From Paenibacillus algicola (GTDB lineage: Bacteria; Bacillota; Bacilli; Paenibacillales; Paenibacillaceae), in contig NZ_CP040396.1 in assembly GCF_005577435.1 (NCBI RefSeq), forward strand, positions 4,233,001-4,297,000: 64,000 nucleotides of DNA. Direction: 5' to 3'. The position numbers were made by a program, and so were the translations under genes. Each line of letters starts with the position of its first letter. The first letter of the stretch is position 1. The notes beneath the pieces are model-generated. The model was not told where the DNA came from and searched no databases. It saw nothing but the letters and a program-made list of their open reading frames with translations. Below are positions 17,437 to 26,264 of the stretch, in pieces.

Positions 17437-19506
17437 TTAAGCCTGACGCATGGCAGCCGCCGCTTCGAGGCCTGCGGCCGCCACTCCGGCAGCCGCGAGG
17501 CGTCCTGCCGCGCCCCCTCCATGCAGCCACTCATCCATGGAATCTGCGGCCATAGGGACACCAAAATAAAATCCCTGCATCTGATAACAGCCTGTGGTCA
17601 TAAGAAACTCGGCCTGTTCCTTCGTCTCTACGCCCTCGGCGATAATGCCCAGATTCAGGTTGCCCGCGATCGCCACCATGTTGCGGATGATGGCCTGCTT
17701 AAAGAACAGGCTGCTCTGCTGAATAAAGGAACGGTCGATCTTCAAGGTGTGGAACGGAATGTCCCCGATCCGGCCCAGCGAGGAATATCCCGTGCCGAAA
17801 TCGTCCATGGAGATGCGGACCCCGCGGCTCTGCAGCCGTCCAAGCTGCTCGATGCTCTGCTCCAGATTGCTCATCGCAACCGACTCCTTAATCTCCAGCT
17901 CCAGGGCGGAGGCCGGCAGTCCGGAGTCCTGCAGCGCCCGGTCAATCATGCTGACCATCAGGAAGCTGTCCAGCACATGGCTCGAAATGTTCACGGAGAC
18001 AGGAACTGCGGCGAGGCCGGCCTTCTGCCAGGCGGCATTCTGCAGGCATACCTCGTTCAGCATCCAGGCCGTAATGGTCAGGATGACACCGTTCTCTTCG
18101 GCAATCGGGATGAATTCGCCAGGTGAAATCGAACCCAGCTCCGGGTGCTCCCAGCGCAGGAGCGCTTCCATGCCGGCTAACCGGTCATAGCGTGCATCCC
18201 ATTTCGGCTGATATACAATCCTCAGCTCCGAGCGGTGCAGCGCCAGCTGTAAATCCCGTTCCAGCCTCAGCCGGCGCGCCTGCTCCTGTGCCATCTGATC
18301 GTCGAAGAAGCTGTACCGGTCCTTGCCGGTCTTCTTGACGTGATACATGGCGGTATCTGCCGCACGCAGCAGAACATTGCGTTCCTGGCCATGCTCGGGA
18401 GCCATACTGATGCCAATGCTGCCGGACACCATCAGCTTGTAGCCCTCCACCAGCACCGGTTTATGTATTGTAGAGATGAAACGATCCGCCAGCTGGCCCG
18501 CCCGCTCTCGGTTCGCCTGTGGCACCAGTGCCACAAATTCATCGCCGCCCAGGCGGTAGACCAGAGCCTGCTGTCCCGCTGCTTCCCGGAAACGGTCTGC
18601 AATGACCTGCAGCAGCATATCGCCGATGTCATGGCCGTACAGGTCATTGACCGACTTGAAGCGGTCAAGGTCGATGAACAGCACCGCTCCTCTCCAGTGC
18701 CTGTCGAGGCTGCTGTCTGTATAGCGCATCATGCCATTGCGGTTCGGCAAGGCAGTCAGTGAATCGTGATACGCCATTTTCTCCAGCAGATGACGTTCAT
18801 AGAACAGCGCCCCCATCGTGACCATAAGAATAACGGTAGCTGCTGCCGAGATCAGAATAAGCAAAAAGGTAATATAGCCGGAATCTGTCAGGTCAGCCGG
18901 GCCCTGATGAGGCGTGAACTGCGCTGCAGCCATCCCCGTATAATGCATTCCGGATACTCCGGCCCCCATAAGCAGGGCGCTGTTCACCTTCCAGTAGCTG
19001 AAGCGGATGGAGTAGCGGAATTTGCGGAACAGCATCAGCGCAGTAAAGGATGCAGCGAAAGCGATCAGGACCGAAATTCCCGTAAGCAGGGGATCAAAGG
19101 TCATCTGGGCATCCATTCTCATGGCAGCCATGCCGATAAAATGCATCATCAGTACAGCCAGTGCCATGCTGACGCCTCCAATCCACATGCCCGGCATCCC
19201 TGTTCGGCTATGTGTAGCCAAATAAAAGGCTACGAAGGCGCCGATACAGCTGATCACGGCAGACAACAGGGTCAGGGCCGGATCATAGGCCAGCGCCTGA
19301 GCGGAATGGAAAGCGAGCATTCCGATAAAATGCATCGACCAGATGCCCAGCCCCATAATCGTGGAGCCGCCGAACAGCCATAACAGCTTTTGAAGCCCGC
19401 TCGCCCGGTATACCCTGCTGGCAATATTCAAGCCCAGAAAAGAAGCCCCGACTGAAATCAGAACCGATAAGAGGACAATCCATCCATCGTAATGTTCATG
19501 CATCAT
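17437..19506 (-). CDS. MHYT-GGDEF-EAL membrane c-di-GMP enzyme
   Basis: 689 residues from ATG (MMHEHYDGWIVLL) 6 bases after GGAG. Seven-helix MHYT sensor (about 1-235) with three motif copies (MHFIGM, MHFIGM, MHYTGM) thought to bind a metal or small gas/oxygen ligand. Then GGDEF (about 240-410, intact RLGGDEF) and EAL (about 425-670, intact EALLRW, DDFGTGYSS, and KIDRSFI). Both active sites look complete, so it could make or break c-di-GMP. The Ala/Gly-rich tail after 670 is low complexity. Single gene. Confidence 0.92.
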   Translation of the reverse strand: MMHEHYDGWIVLLSVLISVGASFLGLNIASRVYRASGLQKLLWLFGGSTIMGLGIWSMHFIGMLAFHSAQALAYDPALTLLSAVISCIGAFVAFYLATHSRTGMPGMWIGGVSMALAVLMMHFIGMAAMRMDAQMTFDPLLTGISVLIAFAASFTALMLFRKFRYSIRFSYWKVNSALLMGAGVSGMHYTGMAAAQFTPHQGPADLTDSGYITFLLILISAAATVILMVTMGALFYERHLLEKMAYHDSLTALPNRNGMMRYTDSSLDRHWRGAVLFIDLDRFKSVNDLYGHDIGDMLLQVIADRFREAAGQQALVYRLGGDEFVALVPQANRERAGQLADRFISTIHKPVLVEGYKLMVSGSIGISMAPEHGQERNVLLRAADTAMYHVKKTGKDRYSFFDDQMAQEQARRLRLERDLQLALHRSELRIVYQPKWDARYDRLAGMEALLRWEHPELGSISPGEFIPIAEENGVILTITAWMLNEVCLQNAAWQKAGLAAVPVSVNISSHVLDSFLMVSMIDRALQDSGLPASALELEIKESVAMSNLEQSIEQLGRLQSRGVRISMDDFGTGYSSLGRIGDIPFHTLKIDRSFIQQSSLFFKQAIIRNMVAIAGNLNLGIIAEGVETKEQAEFLMTTGCYQMQGFYFGVPMAADSMDEWLHGGGAAGRLAAAGVAAAGLEAAAAMRQA

Positions 19507-19609
19507 ATTTAGCTCCATCGGCATGTGATTCACTTTACATATTCAGACATGCCTTCTTCTTTTATACTTCTTGTGACCTAGTATAATAGAACCACACCGG
19601 AAAGAAAAG

Positions 19610-19663
19610 TAAGAAAGCCGCCCGACCTGCAAGGGGCGTATACCCGAGAGCAGGCTGGCGGCT
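19610..19663 (-). terminator. Terminator after the MpsC-like gene
   Basis: On the minus strand AGCCGCC pairs with GGCGGCT, with an inner CCTGC/GCAGG, followed by TTCTTACTTTTC. Confidence 0.65.
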
Positions 19664-19683
19664 GGCAATGCAACCTAACGACA

Positions 19684-20412
19684 TTATAAACTGCGCGGAG
19701 AAGTGACCATCACAATGATGCTTTTGTTGAAATCATAATCCCAATCGACGAAAATATCCAGGATTCGGCGATTCAGGATCGGCTCAAACAGACCCTGCTG
19801 ATACAAATACTGCTTCTCCATATTCCGCTTTACACTCTTTAGCAGCTCCCCGTGCCCCAAACGGATGAACTCCTTCTCAATCGGCACCAAAATGCCCTCA
19901 CGAATAAATAAGAGCGTGCGATTATTCATTTCAAAAGATTGGAGCTGCTCCGGATTCCGCCGGGACTGACCGCTGATCAGAATAATTTCCTGCTCCAGCT
20001 CGGCTTTTTTGTCAAACTGCTCGTTGAGGTCCACCTCTTCAGTGAAGGTCTCCAGGCAAATGGCGGTGATCATGCCGGAATGATGATGCAGAGCCCAGTC
20101 GTAATACATTTCCTCAGGCTGGCTCCCGGTCACCTGCGCAATATAGGCACTGACCTCCGGAAGCACCAGCTCCATCAGTCTTTCTCTCGTCTGATAGACG
20201 ATGTGTGTATGGTCCTGCTGCAGCAGCACTCGTTCGGATGGCGTCAAAAAGTTTCGAAGATAAATAGTAATATACTGCCCGCCCATGGATACAATGACGG
20301 ATTCCGGTCCTTTTCCAAAGCGTTCTCTCAGGACCTTTCCCGTATAGCTAGCAATAAGCTGCTGTAATTGATGTATAGACTGATTCATGAATGACGACTC
20401 GCTCCATAGCAC
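19684..20412 (-). CDS. Tandem DUF2294 (MpsC-like) protein
   Basis: 242 residues made of two related halves (about 9-120 and 125-235). Each has the DUF2294 pattern: an amphipathic start, then GPESVIVSMGGQYITIYLRNFLTP-like strands, and a closing D(W)xxD-type stretch. The family is now named after MpsC, part of a staphylococcal sodium-translocating membrane-potential system; no MpsAB partner is seen here. GTG at 20412 follows GGGAGAGG; the alternative ATG at 20388 (MNQSIHQLQQ) has a more distant GGAG. Function in this organism is not known. Confidence 0.75.
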   Translation of the reverse strand: MLWSESSFMNQSIHQLQQLIASYTGKVLRERFGKGPESVIVSMGGQYITIYLRNFLTPSERVLLQQDHTHIVYQTRERLMELVLPEVSAYIAQVTGSQPEEMYYDWALHHHSGMITAICLETFTEEVDLNEQFDKKAELEQEIILISGQSRRNPEQLQSFEMNNRTLLFIREGILVPIEKEFIRLGHGELLKSVKRNMEKQYLYQQGLFEPILNRRILDIFVDWDYDFNKSIIVMVTSPRSL

Positions 20413-20548
20413 CGGCCCTCTCCCAATAAGACAGGCACCATTCTTGAACGAATGCTCAGACCCCTCCTGACGTATAGCTAAATTTAAGCGGCAGACTCAG
20501 GTTATTTGGCTGCATGGCGCAGAGAATATTTTAGAATATATTGGAAAT

Positions 20549-20761
20549 AAAAAATGACCTAACTCTCCCGATCGAAAGTTAGGCCATGAAAGTGACTTTT
20601 ACCCCATGAGGGATAGATTCACCCATTTACCTGGATATATATTCACTCATTCTCATTCATTCTGGAAGTCATAGCCTTACACAATGAAATGAGAGCTGCC
20701 TGCTGCAAGATCGCTGCGATATGGAATCAGCCTTGTTGACCATATCCTTCACACTTAAGCT
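20549..20761 (-). ncRNA. Candidate small RNA on the minus strand
   Basis: An extended -10 promoter (TGC-TATAAT, 20768-20776) is followed about 210 bases later by an 11-bp terminator (ATGGCCTAACT pairing with AGTTAGGTCAT, one G-T pair, then T6 at 20549-20554). Between them there is no ORF with a usable ribosome site; the best is a 24-codon frame whose AAGGA is one base from the ATG. A local hairpin GATATGG/CCATATC lies near the 5' end. Promoter plus terminator with no gene suggests a structured RNA, which I cannot assign to a family. Confidence 0.45.
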
Positions 20762-20999
20762 GAACCCATTATAGCATACACTATCAGTGGAAAAAAGAGT
20801 CTATTGTCTGATGCCGCCTTTGGGTGAAAAGGACTTGCGAGCGGCTTTTATACGGGTAAAAAGGGCATGTTAAAACCATCAGCCGAAGATGATGCAGCAC
20901 GGCCGTTTGGACTCCTCACGTCCATGGGTAATTGGAATTGGACCCAGGCAGGCATGCGGGGTGCCTACATAATGAAGGATCATTCCAGGGGAGATGAAG
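20762..20999. other. Spacer before the amylase gene
   Basis: No ORF or strong hairpin seen. It must hold the amylase promoter; no clear TTGACA/TATAAT pair and no convincing cre site was found. Confidence 0.4.
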
Positions 21000-22475
21000 A
21001 TGGTGCAAAGAAATCATACGATTATGCAGTTTTTTGAGTGGCATGTTGCCGCGGATGGATCTCACTGGAAACGGCTGCAGGAGGCTGCTGCCGAGCTAAA
21101 GGAGGCGGGCATCGACACGGTCTGGGTACCACCCGTAACGAAAGCCCAGTCTCCGGAGGACAATGGCTACGGCGTATATGATCTGTACGACCTCGGCGAA
21201 TTTGACCAAAAGGGCGGGGTCGCTACCAAATACGGCACGAAGGACGAGCTGATCTCGGCCATCGATGCTTGCCGGGAGCAGGGGATCAACGTCTATGTCG
21301 ATCTGGTCATGAACCATAAGGCTGGGGCTGATGAGAAGGAGCGCTTTCAGGTCGTCCAGGTGGACGAGCAGGACCGCAACAAGGAAATCTCCAAGCCTTT
21401 CGAAATCGAGGGCTGGACAAAGTTCACCTTCCCGGGGCGCGGTGACACGTATTCCTCCTTCAAGTGGGACTATACCCATTTTAACGGAACCGATTATGAC
21501 GAGGCGGGCAAGAAGACCGGGATCTTCCGGATTGTCGGCGACCACAAAACGTGGAGCGATCAGGTAGATCATGAATTCGGCAATTACGACTATCTCATGT
21601 TCGCCAATATTGACTACAATCACCCGGACGTTCAGAAAGAGATGCTTGCCTGGGGCAAGTGGCTTGCAGAAACGCTGCGCTGCGGAGGCTTCCGCCTGGA
21701 TGCGATCAAGCATATTAACCATAACTTCATTAAGGAATTTGCATCTGTGATGAAAAAAGAGTTCGGCGAGGACTTCTACATCGTCGGCGAATTCTGGAAT
21801 CCGGAGCTGGAGGTATGCCGCAATTTCCTGGACACCGTGGATTATAATATCGACCTGTTTGACGTCTCACTTCATTACAAGCTGCAGGCCGCATCAGAGG
21901 CAGGAGCGGATTTTGATCTGCGAACTATTTTTGATGATACGCTCGTGCAGTCCCACCCGCTGCATGCCGTAACCTTTGTAGACAATCATGACTCCCAGCC
22001 GCAGGAATCGCTGCAGTCCTGGGTCCAGGACTGGTTCAAGCAGAGCGCCTACGCCCTCATCCTGCTGCGCCAGGATGGATACCCGGTCGTCTTCTACGGC
22101 GATTATTACGGTATTGGCGGCGAACAGCCGATTCCGGGCAAGAAGGAAGCGATTGATCCGCTGCTGTATGCACGGCAGCACAAGGCATACGGCCAGCAGG
22201 ATGATTATTTCGACCAGCCCGGGCTGATCGGCTGGGTGCGCCGCGGCGTGGAGGAACTTCCGCGCTCTGGCTGCGCTGTCGTCATTTCCAATCACGAGGA
22301 AGGCAGCAAGGTGATGCAGGTGGGCGCGCATCGGGCGGGAGAGGTCTGGCTCGATCTGACGAACACCCGCCAGGAGCGTATCACAATTGGAGAGGACGGC
22401 AACGCGGAATTCCCGGTGAACGGGGGCAGTGTGTCCGTCTGGGCCCTTCCAGAGCAGGACGTAAAGGCGGAATAG
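21000..22475 (+). CDS. amyS: Cytoplasmic alpha-amylase, GH13 family
   Basis: 491 residues from the ATG (MVQRNHTIMQFFEWH) six bases after GGGGAG; the ATG at 20994 touches the site. It cleaves internal alpha-1,4 bonds of starch or glycogen-type glucans. The four GH13 regions are present: DLVMNHK, GFRLDAIKHI (nucleophile Asp), GEFWNPE (acid/base Glu) and FVDNHD. Layout and length match the liquefying GH13_5 type, but there is no signal peptide, so it should act inside the cell on imported or stored oligosaccharides. Stands alone; no transporter adjoins it. Confidence 0.92.
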   Translation: MVQRNHTIMQFFEWHVAADGSHWKRLQEAAAELKEAGIDTVWVPPVTKAQSPEDNGYGVYDLYDLGEFDQKGGVATKYGTKDELISAIDACREQGINVYVDLVMNHKAGADEKERFQVVQVDEQDRNKEISKPFEIEGWTKFTFPGRGDTYSSFKWDYTHFNGTDYDEAGKKTGIFRIVGDHKTWSDQVDHEFGNYDYLMFANIDYNHPDVQKEMLAWGKWLAETLRCGGFRLDAIKHINHNFIKEFASVMKKEFGEDFYIVGEFWNPELEVCRNFLDTVDYNIDLFDVSLHYKLQAASEAGADFDLRTIFDDTLVQSHPLHAVTFVDNHDSQPQESLQSWVQDWFKQSAYALILLRQDGYPVVFYGDYYGIGGEQPIPGKKEAIDPLLYARQHKAYGQQDDYFDQPGLIGWVRRGVEELPRSGCAVVISNHEEGSKVMQVGAHRAGEVWLDLTNTRQERITIGEDGNAEFPVNGGSVSVWALPEQDVKAE

Positions 22476-22536
22476 GCCCCCTTGCAAGCCTGCGGCCGCC
22501 GGAAGAGCGGTCGTGACTTCGCCTAGCCGTCGTGAA

Positions 22537-22562
22537 GTTTAGAACCCTCCGCTCCCGGGTAA
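22537..22562 (+). promoter_or_regulatory. Sigma-B/sigma-F-like promoter of csbD
   Basis: GTTTAG-N14-GGGTAA matches the sigma-B pattern (GTTTAA-N12-15-GGGTAT) with two mismatches. The same bases also fit a sigma-F-type reading (GTTTA-N16-GGTAATACT). It lies 37 bases before the csbD start. Confidence 0.5.
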
Positions 22563-22599
22563 TACTCTGGTATCCTACTTCGTAAAGGAGCTGTTACAC

Positions 22600-22779
22600 A
22601 TGAGTGATCATAACGGAATGAGCGATAAGGTCAAGAGTGGTGTAAATAAAGCTAAAGGCGAAATCAAGGATCAGATCGGCAATGCGACCGACGACCACTC
22701 TCTGCAGGCCGAAGGCAAGAAGGATAAAGCCAAGGGCGAAGCCCAGGAAAAGGTCGGCGAGTTCAAAGACAGACACTAA
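22600..22779 (+). CDS. CsbD-family stress protein
   Basis: 59 residues, ATG 9 bases after AAAGGAG, so short that automatic calls often miss it. It starts MSDHNGMSDKVKSGVNKAKG and has the CsbD repeat of Lys-Ala-Lys-Gly segments, all hydrophilic, no membrane segment. CsbD of B. subtilis is part of the general stress regulon; the biochemical role is unknown. A stress-type promoter stands before it and a strong terminator after it. Confidence 0.88.
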   Translation: MSDHNGMSDKVKSGVNKAKGEIKDQIGNATDDHSLQAEGKKDKAKGEAQEKVGEFKDRH

Positions 22780-22812
22780 GCTTCATTTAACAGAATCCGG
22801 CCGGATCATACC

Positions 22813-22868
22813 AAAGACACCTTCAACTCCTGCGGGCAGCATGCCCTAAGGGTTGAAGGTGTCTTTTT
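22813..22868 (+). terminator. Terminator after csbD
   Basis: AAAGACACCTTCAAC pairs with GTTGAAGGTGTCTTT, followed by TT; a GC-rich loop separates the arms. Confidence 0.9.
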
Positions 22869-23019
22869 GGTGTAAGCTTGGCACCGTGTTTTCTCTATAG
22901 ATGAACCTGCCCATCTTGAGCGTAAAGCCGGGGATTTCTCATGGCGCTGTTCCGCGTGATATGATAGAAATGAACGCAAGCGCTGCACTCATTTACATTC
23001 ATTGAAGGAGGATATATGC

Positions 23020-23496
23020 ATGTCCATTTATCAATATGAGGTTAAATCCATTACAGGGGAAACCCAGGCTCTGGAGGCCTACAAGGGAAAAGTGCTGCTC
23101 ATCGTCAACACGGCGACCAAATGCGGCTTCGCTCCACAGTTTGACGGACTGGAGCAGTTACATCAGAACTACAAGGATCAGGGGCTTGCGGTGCTGGGCT
23201 TTCCAAGCAGCCAGTTTATGAATCAGGAACTGGAGAAGGACGCTGACATTGCTGAGGCGTGCCGGATTAATCATGGCGTGACCTTCCCGCTCTTCTCGAA
23301 GATTGATGTGAACGGGGACAGCGCCCATCCCCTGTATAAATACCTGGCAGGAGAAGCTCCCGGCGCCTTGGGCACCAAGGCGATCAAATGGAACTTCACC
23401 AAGTTTCTGGTGGACCGCAATGGCAAGGTCGTCAGCCGCTTTGCCCCTACGGATACGCCGGAGAAGATCAAGAGCCACATCGAGAAGCTGCTCTAG
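23020..23496 (+). CDS. Glutathione-peroxidase-family thiol peroxidase
   Basis: 158 residues from ATG (MSIYQYEVKSITGE) behind GAAGGAGG. Cytoplasmic peroxidase of the GPx fold that probably uses thioredoxin or bacillithiol-linked thiols. Peroxidatic Cys in NTATKCGFAPQF, the FPSSQFMNQE segment and the KWNFTKFLVDRNG block are present. It is of the Bacilli BsaA/GpxA type. Stand-alone gene facing the convergent HAD gene. Confidence 0.92.
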   Translation: MSIYQYEVKSITGETQALEAYKGKVLLIVNTATKCGFAPQFDGLEQLHQNYKDQGLAVLGFPSSQFMNQELEKDADIAEACRINHGVTFPLFSKIDVNGDSAHPLYKYLAGEAPGALGTKAIKWNFTKFLVDRNGKVVSRFAPTDTPEKIKSHIEKLL

Positions 23497-23549
23497 TTCC
23501 AGCTTCAGCTTCTAGAATGCCAGGGCCCTGACAGGAGTGAGCCGGACCT

Positions 23550-24278
23550 TCAGGGAAGCAGCCGGCTCAGAATCCGCTCCACCTCTTTAAAGCTGGATGC
23601 GGTGTAGTGCGGGAGATGCTGGGATTCCGGCTTGGCGTTCCGGTGATTGAACCAGATCGTCTGCCAGCCGGCTTCCAGGGCACCGACCACATCGTTGCGC
23701 CAGGAGTCGCCGACAAAGAGGCTGCTTCCTGGCAGCGTCCCGGTGACCTCATTCACATGCTGAAAGATGCGCGGGTCCGGCTTGTCCCAGCCTACGCCGC
23801 CGGAGACGAAGATGGATTCTGGAGGCAGTACCTCGGCCAGCCGCATCGCGGCGACCTTGTTCATCTGGTGCTGCAGCGGCCCGTTCGTGATGACGCCGAC
23901 CGTATAGCCGGCGTTGACCAGCTGCCGCAGGAGCTCCCTGGCCCCGGCAAACATTTCTATATGATATTGCCGGGCCAGGTAAGCGGCCTGCAGCTCTTCT
24001 GCATCGCGCTTTCCGACCGGGATTCCAAAGTGCTCCAGCGTCTTCTGAAAGCGCTCTGTTCGGAGCCGCTTCAGTCCACGGCTGTAATCGGCGGAGCCAG
24101 CACCCCCGAGCTCTACAGACAGCTTGTCGCTATAGTAGCGCAGCAAATGATATGCCTCTTCATACGGGAATCCGGCTTCTGGCCGGACAACCTCCCGCAC
24201 AGCCTCCTTAAAGGGCGTCAAATGGTCATAGAGCGTATCATCTACGTCAAAAAATACAGCTTGGACTGCTTCTGTCAT
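23550..24278 (-). CDS. HAD-superfamily hydrolase (YjjG-like)
   Basis: 242 residues, ATG behind AGGAGG. HAD core motifs: FFDVDDTLYD (nucleophile Asp, acid/base Asp), VITNGPLQHQ, a lysine in GWDKPDP, and FVGDSWRNDV. The helical cap (about 20-100) and motif spacing fit the YjjG/pyrimidine-nucleotidase group of small phosphatases. Substrate not determinable; these often remove phosphate from damaged nucleotides or sugar phosphates. Confidence 0.87.
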   Translation of the reverse strand: MTEAVQAVFFDVDDTLYDHLTPFKEAVREVVRPEAGFPYEEAYHLLRYYSDKLSVELGGAGSADYSRGLKRLRTERFQKTLEHFGIPVGKRDAEELQAAYLARQYHIEMFAGARELLRQLVNAGYTVGVITNGPLQHQMNKVAAMRLAEVLPPESIFVSGGVGWDKPDPRIFQHVNEVTGTLPGSSLFVGDSWRNDVVGALEAGWQTIWFNHRNAKPESQHLPHYTASSFKEVERILSRLLP

Positions 24279-24421
24279 GTTTTCCTCCTAATTGTTATGT
24301 GCACTTGTACATAGAAATATGAAACTTTTGTTGGCTCAAGCTCAACGGCATTTAAAGCAGTATATGACGGGAGCGTTCCTCTTCTCGCTTTTTCCGTTTT
24401 CTTGAGAGCAGTGATTTTAAA

Positions 24422-24583
24422 CTATCCTTTCTTTTTAAAAAATAGAAAGTAACTTGTTACAATAACCAAGATTCCTAAAGCTGAATAAATGAGTTTAAAT
24501 CTATCATTCTCAAGTTGAGTCACAAAAAAACCACCCATTGCCATAGCTAGAATCAATAAACCAAATGGCACTCTACGTTTCAA
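24422..24583 (-). CDS. 53-residue two-helix membrane peptide in an AT-rich patch
   Basis: TTG start 7 bases after AAAAGGAGG. Sequence starts MKRRVPFGLLILAMAMGG and ends YFLFFKKKG. It has two hydrophobic helices (about 7-22 and 33-50) separated by TQLENDRFK, with basic ends. The DNA is clearly AT-richer than flanking genes and its codon use differs, hinting at transfer. I do not recognise a family. The ribosome site and frame make it likely real. Confidence 0.6.
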   Translation of the reverse strand: MKRRVPFGLLILAMAMGGFFVTQLENDRFKLIYSALGILVIVTSYFLFFKKKG

Positions 24584-24606
24584 TTTAAAACCTCCTTTTG
24601 GATTTA

Positions 24607-24750
24607 TTAGGTTGAAGTTGCTTGAGCACCTTTTTTAATTACTTCATCAGAGCAGTCTCGGGCAAAGCATAGGTGTCTGAAGGTTCCGTCAAGAAACGCG
24701 GTCCTATACCCATCACTAACTTTCAGCGTAGTTTCTTCGGCGCAATGTAC
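24607..24750 (-). pseudogene. Gene remnant without a start codon
   Basis: A 47-codon open frame bounded by TAG at 24751 and TAA at 24607, with no ATG, GTG or TTG. It reads VHCAEETTLKVSDGYRTAF... and ends KKGAQATST. It looks like the tail of a larger protein. It lies 24 bp upstream of the AT-rich membrane-peptide gene on the same strand. Origin unknown. Confidence 0.3.
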
Positions 24751-24829
24751 CTATTTGATCAAATGGGACAGTAAACGGGGGAATATTGGGCTTTCGATAT
24801 TACCATTTATTAAGGGGGATGATGATATT

Positions 24830-25720
24830 ATGACCGACCCTAATCAAGGTCCCAGCGGCGCAGGCTGCACTGGACCGGGCACTACAGGGGACTCCCCTTC
24901 TCTTGTTCCTGAAGGCAATGTGATCAGCAACATTGAGCGCTTCTCCGGCTTTCAGAGCCTGTATGACCGACACCGGCCCGAAGCCCCGCCCCTGGTCATC
25001 CATCTCCTGACCCGCGATCTGGGCCATGCCCCGCGGCTCGTTGTCGATCTTGGCTGTGGGACCGGACTGTCCACCTTCGCCTGGAAGGAGGCTGCACAGC
25101 AAGTCATTGGCATTGAGCCAAGCCGAGACATGCGCAGTATTGCCGAGCAGAAGCTGGAGCAGTCCGGCGCCAGTCACCTCTCGTTCCGGCCGGGATATTC
25201 CAATCAGACCGGCCTGCCGGCAAGCTCGGCAGACATCGTGACCTGCTCCCAATCCTTTCATTGGATGGACCCCGGCAGCACCCTGGAGGAAGCCGCCCGC
25301 ATCCTGACAGAGGGCGGCCTCTTCGCTGCCTATGACTGTGACTGGCCGCCACTGCTGCATTGGGAGGTGGAGCAGGCTTATGTACAGCTCATCAGGAAAG
25401 CCGATCAGCTGCTGGACCGTCATGTGGAGAAAGAGGCCCAGGCCCACAAGTGGAGCAAGGAGGGGCATCTGCAGCAGATCCAGGCAAGCGGCCGCTTCCG
25501 CTTCGCAAAGGAAGTCGTATTTCACCACCAGGAGCCCTGCACCGCAGAGCGCTACCTCGGCCTTGCCTTGAGTCAGGGCGGCGTACAGGCGGTGCTGCGC
25601 CTCGGCTTAACCGACCTGGACGGTGATATTGCCGCGTTCCAGGAGCTGATCCAGCGCCATTTTGCCGATAGGGAAGAAAGCGTCCTGCTTAGCTACCGGA
25701 TGCGGATCGGCGTGAAATAG
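24830..25720 (+). CDS. Class I SAM-dependent methyltransferase
   Basis: 296 residues from ATG (MTDPNQGPSGAGCTG), 11 bases after AAGGGGG. The first 40 residues are Gly/Pro/Ser-rich and probably disordered. Then comes the Rossmann core: VVDLGCGTGLSTF (motif I), GIEPS (motif II), and ADIVTCSQSFHWMDP (motif IV). It belongs with the Methyltransf_11-type small-molecule enzymes; the C-terminal part is helical. Substrate is unknown. Confidence 0.85.
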   Translation: MTDPNQGPSGAGCTGPGTTGDSPSLVPEGNVISNIERFSGFQSLYDRHRPEAPPLVIHLLTRDLGHAPRLVVDLGCGTGLSTFAWKEAAQQVIGIEPSRDMRSIAEQKLEQSGASHLSFRPGYSNQTGLPASSADIVTCSQSFHWMDPGSTLEEAARILTEGGLFAAYDCDWPPLLHWEVEQAYVQLIRKADQLLDRHVEKEAQAHKWSKEGHLQQIQASGRFRFAKEVVFHHQEPCTAERYLGLALSQGGVQAVLRLGLTDLDGDIAAFQELIQRHFADREESVLLSYRMRIGVK

Positions 25721-25743
25721 CTCCAATGAATGGCTGTCCTCCC

Positions 25744-26202
25744 TTACCTCCCCAGGTAACGGGTCGGCAGCCATTTGCGGATCAGCTGGTTCGTAACCTC
25801 GGCCAGCACCAGCCCCAGACCGATCGCGCCGGAGATCATGAACGCCTGAGCGCCCAGGGACACCGCCTGGTCATATTGATTCATGGCGACATGCCGGAGC
25901 GCATCATACGCGAGCCCTCCAGGCACCAGCGGAATGATCCCGGATACACTGAAGACGATAATCGGCGTCCGGTACACCTTGGCGAAATAGTGACTGATGA
26001 TCGTCACCCAAAAGGCTGCCACGACCGTAGCCGTGACCGGCAGCACCTCCAGCTCTTGCAGCCAGATGTACAGCATCCACCCGGCCGCCCCGGCCGCCCC
26101 GCATTGCAGCAGGGCCCTGCGGGGAGCGTTAAACAAAATGCCGAAGCCGGCGGAGGCGATAAAGCTCGCCAGTACATGCTGCAGTGCGTGATGAATCTCC
26201 AC
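25744..26202 (-). CDS. ThrE-type threonine/serine exporter, small subunit (YjjB/DUF3815-like)
   Basis: 152 residues, GTG 7 bases after AGGAGG. Four to five helices with the motif GIIPLVPGGLAYDALRH. It is the partner half of the protein encoded 62 bp upstream; in actinobacterial ThrE both halves are one chain. Together they are expected to export threonine, serine or related small acids. Expressed from the same minus-strand unit. Confidence 0.85.
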   Translation of the reverse strand: MEIHHALQHVLASFIASAGFGILFNAPRRALLQCGAAGAAGWMLYIWLQELEVLPVTATVVAAFWVTIISHYFAKVYRTPIIVFSVSGIIPLVPGGLAYDALRHVAMNQYDQAVSLGAQAFMISGAIGLGLVLAEVTNQLIRKWLPTRYLGR

Positions 26203-26264
26203 GGCGGTCCCTCCTGTAATTGGAAACAGGCGCGACTGTTCCCATCGATATGGTGCTCATTCCT

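Noticed and set aside
20650..20740. 24-codon peptide gene inside the candidate small RNA
   Set aside because: The AAGGA motif is only one base from the ATG, too close to work, and the peptide has no family features.
20549..20761. 6S RNA
   Set aside because: The length is right, but I could not find the long closing stem and central bulge expected of 6S RNA.
24600..24830. Insertion sequence end
   Set aside because: No terminal inverted repeat pair or target duplication was found; only a start-less frame supports it.
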